A DNA stretch of 51,452 nt from Tannerella sp. (lineage in GTDB: Bacteria > Bacteroidota > Bacteroidia > Bacteroidales > Tannerellaceae). The position numbers were made by a program, and so were the translations under genes. A model generated the notes under the pieces. It was given only the letters and a program-made list of their open reading frames with translations. It did not search any database and was not told the DNA's origin. How positions within the stretch are numbered: the first letter of the stretch is position 1; each line of letters begins with the position of its first letter. The DNA is taken from positions 1 to 51,452 of the forward strand of contig JAISUX010000071.1 in NCBI GenBank assembly GCA_031271805.1, read 5' to 3'. Positions 9,055-18,055 of the stretch are shown one piece after another.

Positions 9055-10707
9055 CTACAAGTCGGAAGAACACGCCTCCAACAGTTTAAGGCGGGTGGCG
9101 CGGAAAATGCGGATATTACTTTGGTATCTGTCAAAATCTTTAACTATACTTGCGGCCAGTTCTTTAGCCTTGTCGGGCGATTTCTGTTCCAGCAGTTTCA
9201 GCAGTTCATAATCGCGAATGCCGTCGAGCATAGCCTCCAGGCGGATAGAACTTTTCACCTTGCCGTAAGCCGGATATACTATCCAGCAGTCGCCACCCGG
9301 CCAATCTTCATTATCGTTAGCGAGGTCGCCGGTAGTGCTCAAGTCCCAACTGTTAAAGCCCCAATGCAGGTAGCCGGTAGCGCCGTAGCGGTAATTGAGC
9401 CAGTGCAGGATACGCATCTGCACCAAAGGCTGTTCCAGAAAGCGATTGGCATAGTTGCCCTGCGGACCGGTGCAGGTGTAATACCATACCTCGTCGCCTG
9501 CAGCTTTGCGCTCGCGGTAGAAATCGTAATCGTGATGAAAATGGTCGAGAATAGGCACCCAGATATCCACCGTATTTGCCAATTTGCGCGACATCACCGC
9601 ATCAATGATTTTAGTGCCCGGCATCTGTTTCTTCACAAATTCGGTGATTTTGATGTACGATGCCGCGTTCTGGTCGGTCGGCTCGTCGGCTATGTGCTGC
9701 ATGTATATATCCGCCCATCCCTTACTTTCAAGATGCTGATACAGTGCAGGAAAGAACTGCGAAAGGAAGAGGCGGGCAGTATCATTTTCGATCGGTCGCG
9801 CCCCCACTCCCGGCACACTGACCACAAATTCCGATTCCCATTTTCCGGAACGTCCGCCCAAATGGCCACCCTCAATCCGTTTCATATTGCCTTCTTTGAG
9901 GAACAGTTCGATCGTTTTGTCGAAGTTAGTGAAGTCGAACGCATACTTGCCGTCGGTCAGTTTGGCGTCGCAGAGAGACGGGACGCCCGGAAAAAGATAC
10001 ACATTCTGGCCGTGATCGCGCATGATATGAGCCAGTTCCGTCATCAGTTCCCAATAGCGGTCGGAATAAGGTTCCACTTTATCGTCGTTGTTCATTTTCG
10101 ACAATGAGCCGAAAAACCAGTTTGTAACCATCAGCGTCTGTTCGGGCACAACGACATCGAAAACCTTAGATTTCACCGATTTAACGACGCGAAACGGTTT
10201 GCCGCCCGTCTTGCCTGTCAGCACGATTTCGGCCGTATAATCGCCCGCATCGGCATCTTTCGGGATGGCATAACTCACCCAAACCGGCTGGTTCGACATC
10301 GGCGGCACATCTATCATTTCCTCATCATTCAGACAGTCCGGATAATAGTCCGAAACGGGAAAAACGGCGTCCTTAGAATGATTCCCGGTATGCTTTCCGG
10401 CACGGATATAGCCCACAAAGGCTTTCAAACCGGCATCAATCTTTTGCTCGCCTTTAGTCAGACTTCCCGCCTCAATTTTCAGGTCGGTAACGGGATAAAC
10501 ACTACGGAAAACAAACTGAAACGTAGCGTTTTCGCCTTTAGCAACCGCCACCGCATCAGTGTTTTCTTCAAAATACATTTCCTCCTTGAACGCTTTTTTC
10601 AACGGATCGATTTGGACGCAGTAAACGGCGTCACTGACTTTTATATTACTGCATCCGCCGAAAATCAGCGCCGATGCAAAAACCGAAAATAACAGACTTT
10701 TTTTCAT
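9055..10707 (-). CDS. GH123-like / DUF4091 glycoside hydrolase lipoprotein
   Basis: A 550-residue lipoprotein (lipobox FGGC, Cys19) with the N-terminal beta-sandwich and TIM-barrel layout of GH123/DUF4091 proteins. Founding GH123 enzymes are beta-N-acetylgalactosaminidases using substrate-assisted catalysis with adjacent Asp-Glu; here HIADEP contains Asp341-Glu342 at the matching place. Other landmarks are YLHWGFNSWD and, near the C-terminus, SIRLEAMLDGIRDYELLKLLE, a strong signature of this group. Many DUF4091 members are uncharacterised, so the substrate is open. It is convergent with the GH116-GH78 operon and has its own promoter box upstream. Confidence 0.8.
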   Translation of the reverse strand: MKKSLLFSVFASALIFGGCSNIKVSDAVYCVQIDPLKKAFKEEMYFEENTDAVAVAKGENATFQFVFRSVYPVTDLKIEAGSLTKGEQKIDAGLKAFVGYIRAGKHTGNHSKDAVFPVSDYYPDCLNDEEMIDVPPMSNQPVWVSYAIPKDADAGDYTAEIVLTGKTGGKPFRVVKSVKSKVFDVVVPEQTLMVTNWFFGSLSKMNNDDKVEPYSDRYWELMTELAHIMRDHGQNVYLFPGVPSLCDAKLTDGKYAFDFTNFDKTIELFLKEGNMKRIEGGHLGGRSGKWESEFVVSVPGVGARPIENDTARLFLSQFFPALYQHLESKGWADIYMQHIADEPTDQNAASYIKITEFVKKQMPGTKIIDAVMSRKLANTVDIWVPILDHFHHDYDFYRERKAAGDEVWYYTCTGPQGNYANRFLEQPLVQMRILHWLNYRYGATGYLHWGFNSWDLSTTGDLANDNEDWPGGDCWIVYPAYGKVKSSIRLEAMLDGIRDYELLKLLEQKSPDKAKELAASIVKDFDRYQSNIRIFRATRLKLLEACSSDL

Positions 10708-10740
10708 GACTTTATTATTTATGATAATTTTTTACGACTG

Positions 10741-10748
10741 CAAATATA
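10741..10748 (-). promoter_or_regulatory. Candidate -7 box (TATATTTG) for the GH123-like gene
   Basis: On the minus strand TATATTTG sits 33 bases before the GH123-like start and matches TAnnTTTG. I see no clear -33 element. Confidence 0.45.
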
Positions 10749-10771
10749 AGATTTTTTTTGAATATAAACTT

Positions 10772-10800
10772 AAAGAGGGCGGAAAACTCACACCCTCTTT
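10772..10800 (-). terminator. Possible terminator hairpin after the TPR gene
   Basis: Inverted repeat AAAGAGGG / CCCTCTTT (8 bp stem, 13-base loop) between the end of the TPR gene and the GH123 promoter. The following U-rich stretch is weak, so termination is uncertain. Confidence 0.4.
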
Positions 10801-10881
10801 CAGTTACTATTTTTTCAAATCAAATCGTAAAATCAAAGAATCTTTGTAACATATTTTATATCAATTAGTTACATTTTTTTT

Positions 10882-10895
10882 AAATTAGTGCATCA
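10882..10895. repeat. Intergenic 14-mer AAATTAGTGCATCA, copy 2
   Basis: Second exact copy of the 14-mer at 2655-2668. It lies in the 221-base gap between the TPR gene and the GH123-like gene, again after a T-run. Apart from this, a hairpin and a -7 box the gap holds only AT-rich sequence. Confidence 0.35.
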
Positions 10896-10928
10896 CTATT
10901 AGTTTTAAAACATAAATTTGTTTTTTTG

Positions 10929-11756
10929 TTAAAATGTTTGTTTCAGCAGTCTCTCGACGGTATCCCTGTCGTATCCGAGTTCGAGAGCTTTTTTGAAGTC
11001 GAGGGCGGCGGAGGCTTTTTCATACTGGGCGAGTTTGATTCGTCCGCGCAGCATGTACATCTCGGCCGACGGCTCCTTGACGCCGGCAAAGACCCGGTTA
11101 ATGTCGGCCATGGCGCGTCCGTTGCGTTTTGTCAGGAAATAGAGTTCGGCGCGTTCTTCGAGTACCCGCAGATTATCCGGCTGTTTATCAATGAGATATA
11201 GCAATATTTTCTCGCTCTCGTCATAGTTGCCCTGAGCTTTTTCAAGGACGGCATATCCGAAGCGTCCGAGGAAGGTATCCTTATAATTGTCGATGATTTT
11301 CTCGAAGTCGGCCTGCGCCAAGATTAGTTCGCCACGTTTAATATATAGCATACCGCGGTTGTAGAGGGCGTTTTCGTTCAAGGGTTGCTTCGAGAGCAGG
11401 CTATTGTAGTCGGCGAGCGCCTTGTCGTTCTCGTCCATTTCGGTATATAGTTCGGCGCGGTTGGTGAGTATAAGCGCGTCGTCGGGACGCTGGCTTAATG
11501 CCGCCGAATATGAGATGAGCGCCTCGTCGAGCTTGCCTTGACGACGCTGGATGGTGCCGAGATTGGTCAGCAGCGCGAAGTTAAATTTGTTAGCCGGCTC
11601 AAGGCGCATTGCCGCTTTCAGACATTCTTCGGCTGCACGGAAATCGCCCGAATCGGTGTACTGATAGCTCTTCATTATCATATCTTCGTAGCCCTGCGCC
11701 TGCACAGATTGCCCTATTGATGCGGCAAGTACTAATATTGTAATAAAAAATCTCAT
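10929..11756 (-). CDS. Exported tetratricopeptide-repeat protein
   Basis: A 275-residue protein with a signal peptide (MRFFITILVLAASIG, cleavage near QAQ) followed by about six tetratricopeptide repeats from roughly residue 22 to 270; repeat cores such as ALISYSAALSQRPDDALILTN and ALADYNSLLSKQPLNENALY are clear. TPR arrays form protein-binding superhelices; no catalytic part is present. It is transcribed divergently from bS16 from its own TACCTTTG box. Partner and process are unknown. Confidence 0.8.
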   Translation of the reverse strand: MRFFITILVLAASIGQSVQAQGYEDMIMKSYQYTDSGDFRAAEECLKAAMRLEPANKFNFALLTNLGTIQRRQGKLDEALISYSAALSQRPDDALILTNRAELYTEMDENDKALADYNSLLSKQPLNENALYNRGMLYIKRGELILAQADFEKIIDNYKDTFLGRFGYAVLEKAQGNYDESEKILLYLIDKQPDNLRVLEERAELYFLTKRNGRAMADINRVFAGVKEPSAEMYMLRGRIKLAQYEKASAALDFKKALELGYDRDTVERLLKQTF

Positions 11757-11781
11757 AGTCTTTTATCATAAAAATCAGGGA

Positions 11782-11789
11782 CAAAGGTA
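11782..11789 (-). promoter_or_regulatory. Candidate -7 box (TACCTTTG) for the TPR gene
   Basis: Minus-strand TACCTTTG 26 bases before the TPR start, matching TAnnTTTG; the -33 element is not clear. Confidence 0.5.
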
Positions 11790-11831
11790 ATGTATTTTTG
11801 CCTTTCCGAAAAATTTTTTTTCAACTTTGCA

Positions 11832-11861
11832 TTGTCATGTCAAAAAAAGTCCGTACCTTTG
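11832..11861 (+). promoter_or_regulatory. Promoter of bS16 gene (TTG-N19-TACCTTTG)
   Basis: TTG at 11832-11834, a 19-base spacer and TACCTTTG at 11854-11861 match the Bacteroidota housekeeping promoter. The position, 45 bases before the MATKIRLQ start, shows that the longer upstream frame is not translated. Confidence 0.7.
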
Positions 11862-11906
11862 CGCCTCGAAATTTCAAAAAACAAAGTTTTATTTAATTAT
11901 CAAAAG

Positions 11907-12746
11907 ATGGCAACAAAGATTAGATTGCAACGATTCGGCCGCAAAGGTTACGCCTTTTACCAGGTCGTTATCGCAGACAGCAGGGCTCCACGAGATGGAA
12001 AATTTATTGAAAGGATAGGTTCTTATAACCCGAATACCAATCCTGCTACGATAAATTTGAAATTCGATAGGGCTTTGTATTGGTTACAGACGGGCGCGCA
12101 ACCGACCGATACGGCGCGCATGATTCTCTCGCGCGAAGGCGTATGTTTGAAAAAGCATTTGCTCGACGGCGTCAAGAAAGGCGCGTTCGACGAGGCTGCC
12201 GCCGAAGAGAAGTTTGAGGCTTGGCTCAAAGAGAAGCAACAGTCATTGCAGAAAGTTAAGGACAGTGAGCGTGAGAAACGTCGCAGTACGGCGAAAGCTC
12301 TCCTTGAGGCCGAGAAAGAAGTGAACAAGGCTAAGGCAGAGGTACTTGCTAAGAAACGCGCCGAAATAGCCGCTGCTCAGGAAGCCGAGCGTAAGGCAAA
12401 GGCCGAAGAGGCTAAAGCGAAGGAAGAAGAGGAGAAAGCGCAGTTGGAAGAGGCCAAAGCCGCAATAGAAGCGAAAGTGGCGGAAGAGACCAAAGCCGAA
12501 GAAGCGCCTGCAGCTCCTGCTCCAGTTGAGGAAGCGACGGCTGAGGAAGCGCCCGTTGAAGCGGCTCCGGTAGCTGAAGAAGCGCCTGTAGCGGAGGCTC
12601 CGGCGGAAGTTCCGGTTGTTGAGGAAGTTGCTGTTGAGGCTCCCGCGGCAGTTGAAGAAGCGGCTGCTCCCGTCAAAGAAGAAGTGAATGAAGTTATAGC
12701 AACGGCCGAGGCTCCTGTTGATGCTCCAGCCGAAGAAATCAAATAA
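11907..12746 (+). CDS. rpsP: 30S ribosomal protein bS16 with long Ala/Glu/Lys C-terminal tail
   Basis: Ribosomal protein of the small subunit. The first roughly 85 residues are a clear bS16 domain ([19 protein letters not shown], then [13 protein letters not shown] and [20 protein letters not shown]). From about residue 95 the protein continues as a charged helix rich in Lys, Glu and Ala, likely a coiled coil (about 95-195), then a low-complexity tail of EEAPVEAAP-like units to residue 279. Typical bS16 has 80-100 residues and Bacteroidota forms are often extended to about 180; this one is longer still. The start is fixed by the domain and by the promoter lying inside the longer open frame. 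A strong terminator follows 20 bases after the stop. Confidence 0.95.
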   Translation: MATKIRLQRFGRKGYAFYQVVIADSRAPRDGKFIERIGSYNPNTNPATINLKFDRALYWLQTGAQPTDTARMILSREGVCLKKHLLDGVKKGAFDEAAAEEKFEAWLKEKQQSLQKVKDSEREKRRSTAKALLEAEKEVNKAKAEVLAKKRAEIAAAQEAERKAKAEEAKAKEEEEKAQLEEAKAAIEAKVAEETKAEEAPAAPAPVEEATAEEAPVEAAPVAEEAPVAEAPAEVPVVEEVAVEAPAAVEEAAAPVKEEVNEVIATAEAPVDAPAEEIK

Positions 12747-12766
12747 TTTTTTTTCATAATGTTTTG

Positions 12767-12804
12767 AGGGGCTGTTCCTATTAAGGAACAACCCCTTTTT
12801 TTTT
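12767..12804 (+). terminator. Rho-independent terminator of the bS16 gene
   Basis: Stem AGGGGCTGTTCC / GGAACAACCCCT (one C-A mismatch, 6-base loop) followed by a run of nine T. It also separates bS16 from the convergent SusD gene. Confidence 0.9.
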
Positions 12805-12806
12805 AT

Positions 12807-14549
12807 TTACCGCTCCCAGCCGGGGTTTTGACCGAGGTTGGGATTGAGTATTGTTTCCGTCAACGGTATGGGATAGAGGTAATCTTTGTCCTCATCCCAA
12901 TGCTTTTCGACATTCGGAAGCCAGACCGCATTGCCGTAGGTGCCATGTTCAAGCAAGATGTTCGTGCCTATCTCGAGCACCTGTGAGATGCCGGCCGTTT
13001 CGGCAGCCGACGGTTTATTGCTTGCTTCATGGATGATGAGATCATTCACGCCGTCGCCGGTCAGGTCGTAAGCGCCCGGTCCGGGGAAGTACATGCCTCT
13101 CGACAGGCGTTCCAACTGTTTGCCGGCTTTCCAGCGCATCAGGTCGGGGTATCGCTGCTCTTCCTGTACCAATTCAACGCGGCGTTCGCGGCGTATTTCA
13201 AGGATAACGCCCTTGTTGGCGCCCGTGACAAGCGGATATTGCGCTGCAAGGAAGGGGTCGGGATCGGCGTTTGCGGCAGCCATGTCGAGATTAGGCATAG
13301 CTACACGGGCGCGAATCAACTTGATCGTCCTGTCAATGTCGGCTTGGGTCAGAGTGCCTTTTTCGGCTTTCGCTTCGGCCGTGTTGAGCAACACTTCGGC
13401 ATAACGCAAAATCGGCAGGTCGTTCTCATTGTTACGGTTGTCGTATTGCGACGAGCAAACGTATTTAATTGGATGATAGCCGGTTGTGGTGTATCCAAAC
13501 TGCGGCGCCAGCACTTCATTTCCTCCTATGCGTTTGTATCCGAGTCCGCGGATAGTCTGCGACAGACGCTTGTCACGCCCTACCATCTCTTCCACAAAAA
13601 TTTTCTTGTCGTAATCGGGAATATCGGTAAAGCGGCTGCCGTCGTCCATAAGATAAGAATCAATCAGCTGTTTTTCAAGCCCGTTCTGACCAAGCGAAGC
13701 CGCAAGCGTCTGTGAGTTTGTCCAGTGAGTGATATTGTAATAAACGCTGTAACCTTTGGCGAGTATCATTTCCTGCGAAATGGCGTCGATGGAGGTAAAG
13801 AGGTCGCGATAGGCGACATCAGGCCCTGAACCGTTATAGATGCTGTACTGGCCGCTGTTGATAAGTTCATCGCCGGCCGAGATTGCTTCGTCGATAAACT
13901 TTTCGCTTCCCGATATGCCGTGATACTTGCGGAAAATGCCTTCAAACAGACAGATACGGCTTTTCAGCGCCAGAGCCGTCCATTTCGTTATCTCGTAGGT
14001 CTTTTTATCCGTGGGGCAGTTTGCGACGGCAAAATTTATATCCGCCAGAACCGAGTCCATGACTAAAGCCCTCGGATCGCGTCCTTTATAGAGTTGCTCG
14101 TTGTCGGTTTCGCCCAGCACATGCGAATACCAGGGCACATCACCGAATCGTTTGACCATGTAAAAATAAAAATTGGCGCGGAACCACCGGGCAATACCTT
14201 CATATTTCACTCTTATTGCCGCATCCTGGCATTTATAAGAATTATCGAGGAAGTAATTGACGCTGCGAAGATTACCCCAGTTCCATCCGCCTGTGGTTGA
14301 CGGGTCGCGAATACCCCGGACTTCTTCGGAAAAAGTAGTCCCGATGAGATTGTCGGGTTCGCTTCCGAAGGGGCTTGCATCAAGCTGGCTAAGCAGTGAA
14401 TTTGTATATAATTTCAAATCCTGTTCTGTGCGGAAAAAAGTCTCCGACGAAAGTCTGTCCTGCGGAAATTCGTCAAGCACAGTATCATCGCACGATTGAA
14501 AAGCGAACGATGCAATTGCTATTCCTGTAATAAAAATATATTTCTTCAT
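12807..14549 (-). CDS. SusD/RagB-family glycan-binding lipoprotein (pair 1)
   Basis: Outer-surface lipoprotein that caps its SusC partner and binds glycan. Seen: lipoprotein signal with Cys20 (FQSC), N-terminal SusD-like helices with FFRTEQDLKLYTNSLL, TPR-like helices (RYAEVLLNTAEAKAEKG) and the C-terminal RagB/SusD signature IRRERRVELVQEEQRYPDLMRW. Length of 580 residues is usual. It follows the SusC gene by 28 bases on the same strand, so the two form one transcription unit. No glycosidase, regulator or sigma factor adjoins this pair; its substrate cannot be told, but the glycosidase cluster a few kb away is a possible partner. Confidence 0.93.
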   Translation of the reverse strand: MKKYIFITGIAIASFAFQSCDDTVLDEFPQDRLSSETFFRTEQDLKLYTNSLLSQLDASPFGSEPDNLIGTTFSEEVRGIRDPSTTGGWNWGNLRSVNYFLDNSYKCQDAAIRVKYEGIARWFRANFYFYMVKRFGDVPWYSHVLGETDNEQLYKGRDPRALVMDSVLADINFAVANCPTDKKTYEITKWTALALKSRICLFEGIFRKYHGISGSEKFIDEAISAGDELINSGQYSIYNGSGPDVAYRDLFTSIDAISQEMILAKGYSVYYNITHWTNSQTLAASLGQNGLEKQLIDSYLMDDGSRFTDIPDYDKKIFVEEMVGRDKRLSQTIRGLGYKRIGGNEVLAPQFGYTTTGYHPIKYVCSSQYDNRNNENDLPILRYAEVLLNTAEAKAEKGTLTQADIDRTIKLIRARVAMPNLDMAAANADPDPFLAAQYPLVTGANKGVILEIRRERRVELVQEEQRYPDLMRWKAGKQLERLSRGMYFPGPGAYDLTGDGVNDLIIHEASNKPSAAETAGISQVLEIGTNILLEHGTYGNAVWLPNVEKHWDEDKDYLYPIPLTETILNPNLGQNPGWER

Positions 14550-14577
14550 TGTAAATATCTTTTATGAGTGTGACATC

Positions 14578-17500
14578 TTAAAACGTTACATTTAATCCTA
14601 CCGAAAAGACTTTTGCAAGCGGATAGACTTTGCCTTCCCAGTTTGCCGACAATTCTTCGGGGTCGTAGTATTCGGTATGCATCGGACTTATGAAGAACAG
14701 ATTTTCGCCGCTCGCGTACACGCGCAGGCGTTCAATATATATCTTCTTAGTCAAGAGAGCGGGCAGGGTATATCCCAAGACTAAGTTTTTGAGCCTGAGA
14801 TAAGCGATATTCTGCAAATAGCGTGTTTGCGCCTCATACAACTGACGGTTGGCGCTATATGCCGCATATCCGCGTTCTATTTGCGGGAAATAGGCGTCTT
14901 TGTTGTCTTCACGCCAAGCGTCATCGGCAAAATTCTTCGGCAGGAAACTTGCAGCCGGACGTCCGTAGGTGCCCCAAAACTGTGTCAGTTTGCCGCCAGG
15001 ATACATGTCCTGATGCCCTATACCCTGGAAGAAAGCGGAGAAATCAATGCCGTTCCACGATGCACTCATGTTGACGCCATAGTTGTAACGTGGAGTGGAA
15101 TTACCAATAACCTTGCGGTCGCCCGGATCATCAAGAGTGCTTGCTCCCGGATGTATTTTCCCGTTATTGTCGAGGTCAAGGAATTTCACGTCGCCGGCTT
15201 TAGGATTATTCCACTCACCGCTATAGGAAAGCGAATTGACATATTTCTGGTCAACCGTTTTATTCCATTCCACAGCTTCTTCGTCCGACTGGAACAGGCC
15301 GACAGAGGTATAACCCCATATCTCTCCTATTTTCTTGCCGACATAGTAATCGGAAATCAAGCCCTTCTCGTTTGCGTCGTATTTGGTGATTTCGCTCATT
15401 GCGTCGCCCAGCGTTGCGTTTATACTGTAACGCAAGGGTTTGCCGGCGATAGTCACTTCGTCGTTCCATCCGAGTGTCAGCTCATAACCTTTCGTCCGCA
15501 TGTCGCCGGCGTTCTGTTGCGGCGAACTTGCACCGAAAACCGACGGGACAGTCAGTCCGTTGACCAACATCCCCGTAGTGTTACGGATATAGAAGTCGCC
15601 GGTAAACGACAACCTGTTTTGCAGCAATGAGATGTCGATACCCGCATTTGAGGTCGTCGATTTTTCCCATGTAAGATTATCGGCGACAGGCGCGGGAATA
15701 CCGACCTGATATGGTTTCTGACCGTCTATCAACCATGACGATAAGGTTGCCGTCATTGAGGAAATATACGGATAGTAATTCGATCCGCTCACCTGGTTGC
15801 CAAGGCTTCCGTACGATAGGCGGATTTTCAGGTTGTCGATACCCGAACGCAATGGTGCGAACCATTCTTCTTCGCTAAGCCTCCAACCGGCCGAGACAGA
15901 GGGGAAGAATCCGAAGCGTTTCCCGCTCATGAAGCGCGAAGTGCCGTCATAACGCCCGTTAAATTCAAACAGGTAGCGACTCTTGTAATCGTAGTTCAGG
16001 CGATAGAACAGACCAAACAGCCGGTATTTGTTTTGCCCGCCGTTAGCCAGCGACTCGCCGGTACCGAGATTAAGGTCATTAAGCGTAGTCGTTATCAAGT
16101 CATAACGTTGTCCTTTAAGGTCGCGGTAGTCGGTAGTCTCGTAGTTGACACCGGCCGTAGCGCCTACCGTATGGTCGGAAAACGTCTGATTATATGCGAA
16201 ATAGCCATTGGCAACATGTGTGGCGTTATAGTTCATCGTCTTGTTGTAATAGTCGGTGCTATATGCCGGAATGGTTGAGATAACGCCCGGATAGAGGGAG
16301 TACTCCGATATTCCGCGACGGTACCAGTTGTCGTAAATGGTCATCTGGAAAGAGTAGTCGGCGATGAATTTCAGATTTTCGAGTATGCTTGCCTCGAAAG
16401 AAACGGTCTCCTTGAGTTCATGAACGCCGTTCTTGCCCTTAGATACGTCGCCGAGGTAAGCCGGAATATGTCCGTCGCCGATGCCGTAAGAGTTTTTGCC
16501 GGTCGAATAGGTGAACGTACCGTCGGGATTGTAGGGCACATACATCGGCAAAAGATGTGCGCCGTCATTGGCGAAATTCTGGTTAGCGCCGCCTTCAAGC
16601 CCGGGATAGGTGTATTTCGAGTCGTAATAGACTGTGTTATTGGTGAGCTTGAGCCATGACGCCAATTGGGCGCTTATTTTTGAGTTGATAGTCAATGCCG
16701 TAAACTCGTCGGTGTTATGCTTCATCAAACCGTCTTGCAGTGTGGCGCTCGCCGAGACCATATAGCTCACCTTGTCGTTACCGCCCGAAATATTCACGTT
16801 GTGATATTGCGAAGGACGCCATTTGTTAAAGAGGAAGTTCCACCAGTCGAAGTTACCGTAATAATTATAAATGTCGCGACCGGCGTATGGTTTGATTACG
16901 ACCCAGGGGCGAGAGGGATCTTCCGTTTTATCGTTGCGACGAGCCATCAATTCCTGTATATCCTCATCGGTATAGCCGGAATAAATACGTCCGGAGTATG
17001 CCTTGAAAGCGATGTCGATAAGGCGGGTCGCTTCATAGCCTTCGGTAATGTAATCCGTTCGGGCTGTGGGCGTTGACCATGCCCCGTACATATCGTAGGA
17101 GACACGTGTCTGACCCGATTTGGCCGATTTTGTGGTTACGAGGACAACGCCGAACGCGCCGCGGGCGCCGTAGATTGCTGCCGATGCGGCGTCTTTCAAG
17201 ACAGATACCGATTCGATATCGGAGGGGTTCAACCGGTTGAGACTTCCCGGCACGCCGTCAACCAAGACGAGCGGATCGCTGCCGTTCAACGAGCCTGTTC
17301 CGCGCACCTGGACACTGGCGCCCTGACCCGGCGCTCCCGACGAGACCGTTATCTTGACGTTAGGCATCGTGCCCTGCATCATCTGCGCCACAGTAGCCAC
17401 AGGGCGATTCTCAAACTCCTTTGAAGTAATCTGCGATACGGCGCCGGTCAGATTGACCTTCTTCTGAATACCGTATCCGACAACAACCACTTCTTCCAAA

Positions 17501-17832
17501 GCCTTGGTGTCTTCCAAGAGAGTGACGGTAATATCCGTCCTGTTGCCTATAGCAACTTCCTGAGTAGCATATCCGATATACGAAATAAGCAATTTCGCAC
17601 CGGACGAGACATTCAAAGAGAAATAACCATCGACATCTGTAATAACGCCGTTGGAAGTTCCCTTTTCCACCACATTTGCGCCGATAACGGGTTCGCCGAT
17701 AGCATCGACGACTTTACCTTTAATTCCTACTGACTGCGCAACCATTGTCAGCGAAAAACAGGTAAACATGCAAACAAGCCAAAACGCTCGTTGCATCCGC
17801 ACACTTAATTTTCTTCTTAAAATTCCGTTCAT
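14578..17832 (-). CDS. SusC/RagA-family TonB-dependent outer-membrane transporter (pair 1)
   Basis: A 22-strand-type outer-membrane importer of 1084 residues, energised by TonB. Seen: signal peptide ending near VAQS (about residue 35), carboxypeptidase-regulatory-like domain (GIKGKVVDAIGEPVIGANV), TonB box region EEVVVVGYG near residue 115, plug domain with GSLNGSDPLVLVDGVPGSL and AASAAIYGARGAFGVVLVTTK, then the beta-barrel ending in aromatic VGLNVTF. There is no STN domain, so it is not a classical sigma-factor-signalling SusC. It heads the unit with its SusD. The 220-base region upstream is shared with the divergent bL25 gene. Confidence 0.95.
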   Translation of the reverse strand: MNGILRRKLSVRMQRAFWLVCMFTCFSLTMVAQSVGIKGKVVDAIGEPVIGANVVEKGTSNGVITDVDGYFSLNVSSGAKLLISYIGYATQEVAIGNRTDITVTLLEDTKALEEVVVVGYGIQKKVNLTGAVSQITSKEFENRPVATVAQMMQGTMPNVKITVSSGAPGQGASVQVRGTGSLNGSDPLVLVDGVPGSLNRLNPSDIESVSVLKDAASAAIYGARGAFGVVLVTTKSAKSGQTRVSYDMYGAWSTPTARTDYITEGYEATRLIDIAFKAYSGRIYSGYTDEDIQELMARRNDKTEDPSRPWVVIKPYAGRDIYNYYGNFDWWNFLFNKWRPSQYHNVNISGGNDKVSYMVSASATLQDGLMKHNTDEFTALTINSKISAQLASWLKLTNNTVYYDSKYTYPGLEGGANQNFANDGAHLLPMYVPYNPDGTFTYSTGKNSYGIGDGHIPAYLGDVSKGKNGVHELKETVSFEASILENLKFIADYSFQMTIYDNWYRRGISEYSLYPGVISTIPAYSTDYYNKTMNYNATHVANGYFAYNQTFSDHTVGATAGVNYETTDYRDLKGQRYDLITTTLNDLNLGTGESLANGGQNKYRLFGLFYRLNYDYKSRYLFEFNGRYDGTSRFMSGKRFGFFPSVSAGWRLSEEEWFAPLRSGIDNLKIRLSYGSLGNQVSGSNYYPYISSMTATLSSWLIDGQKPYQVGIPAPVADNLTWEKSTTSNAGIDISLLQNRLSFTGDFYIRNTTGMLVNGLTVPSVFGASSPQQNAGDMRTKGYELTLGWNDEVTIAGKPLRYSINATLGDAMSEITKYDANEKGLISDYYVGKKIGEIWGYTSVGLFQSDEEAVEWNKTVDQKYVNSLSYSGEWNNPKAGDVKFLDLDNNGKIHPGASTLDDPGDRKVIGNSTPRYNYGVNMSASWNGIDFSAFFQGIGHQDMYPGGKLTQFWGTYGRPAASFLPKNFADDAWREDNKDAYFPQIERGYAAYSANRQLYEAQTRYLQNIAYLRLKNLVLGYTLPALLTKKIYIERLRVYASGENLFFISPMHTEYYDPEELSANWEGKVYPLAKVFSVGLNVTF

Positions 17833-17967
17833 ACAATAAATTTAAGTTATTAAACCTCATCAAATATTTCTACGGCAAAAATGAGAATAATTTTTGATAT
17901 TACAAAATATTTTAATGAAAAAAGATAAAAATTCGATATTTATTATCCTAATATCAAAAAAAAATCG

Positions 17968-17975
17968 TACCTTTG
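17968..17975 (+). promoter_or_regulatory. -7 box (TACCTTTG) of the bL25-pth-S4 operon
   Basis: TACCTTTG 80 bases before the bL25 start matches TAnnTTTG. The remaining AT-rich gap towards the divergent SusC start shows no clear minus-strand promoter. Confidence 0.6.
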
Positions 17976-18055
17976 CGGCGCTTTTTTAAGCCTGTCGAAG
18001 TGTGATGGGAAATTAGAGAGCGCTAATTTTGAGTAACACATTAATTTTTAACAAG

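Noticed and set aside
9008-9211. Small plus-strand frame in the gap after the beta-helix gene
   Set aside because: It runs into the 3' end of the GH123-like gene on the other strand and has no recognisable protein features or promoter.
9121-10107. 328-codon plus-strand open frame opposite the GH123-like gene
   Set aside because: No family features and no start signals; the opposite strand encodes a clear glycosidase with signal peptide and DE motif.
11790-11906. N-terminal extension of bS16
   Set aside because: The TTG-N19-TACCTTTG promoter lies inside it, and the bS16 domain begins exactly at MATKIRLQ.
12377-12757. Low-complexity repeats of the bS16 tail as a tandem DNA repeat or CRISPR-like array
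   Set aside because: The units are imperfect codon-level repeats of Glu/Ala/Pro/Val, not exact DNA repeats with spacers. No CRISPR array was seen in the window.
12243-12791. Phe/Arg-rich and Ala/Ser-rich minus-strand frames opposite the bS16 tail
   Set aside because: They are the mirror of a biased Glu/Ala/Lys codon pattern and carry no independent features.
14827-15630. 267-codon plus-strand frame opposite SusC pair 1
   Set aside because: Overlaps a fully conserved TonB-dependent transporter on the other strand.
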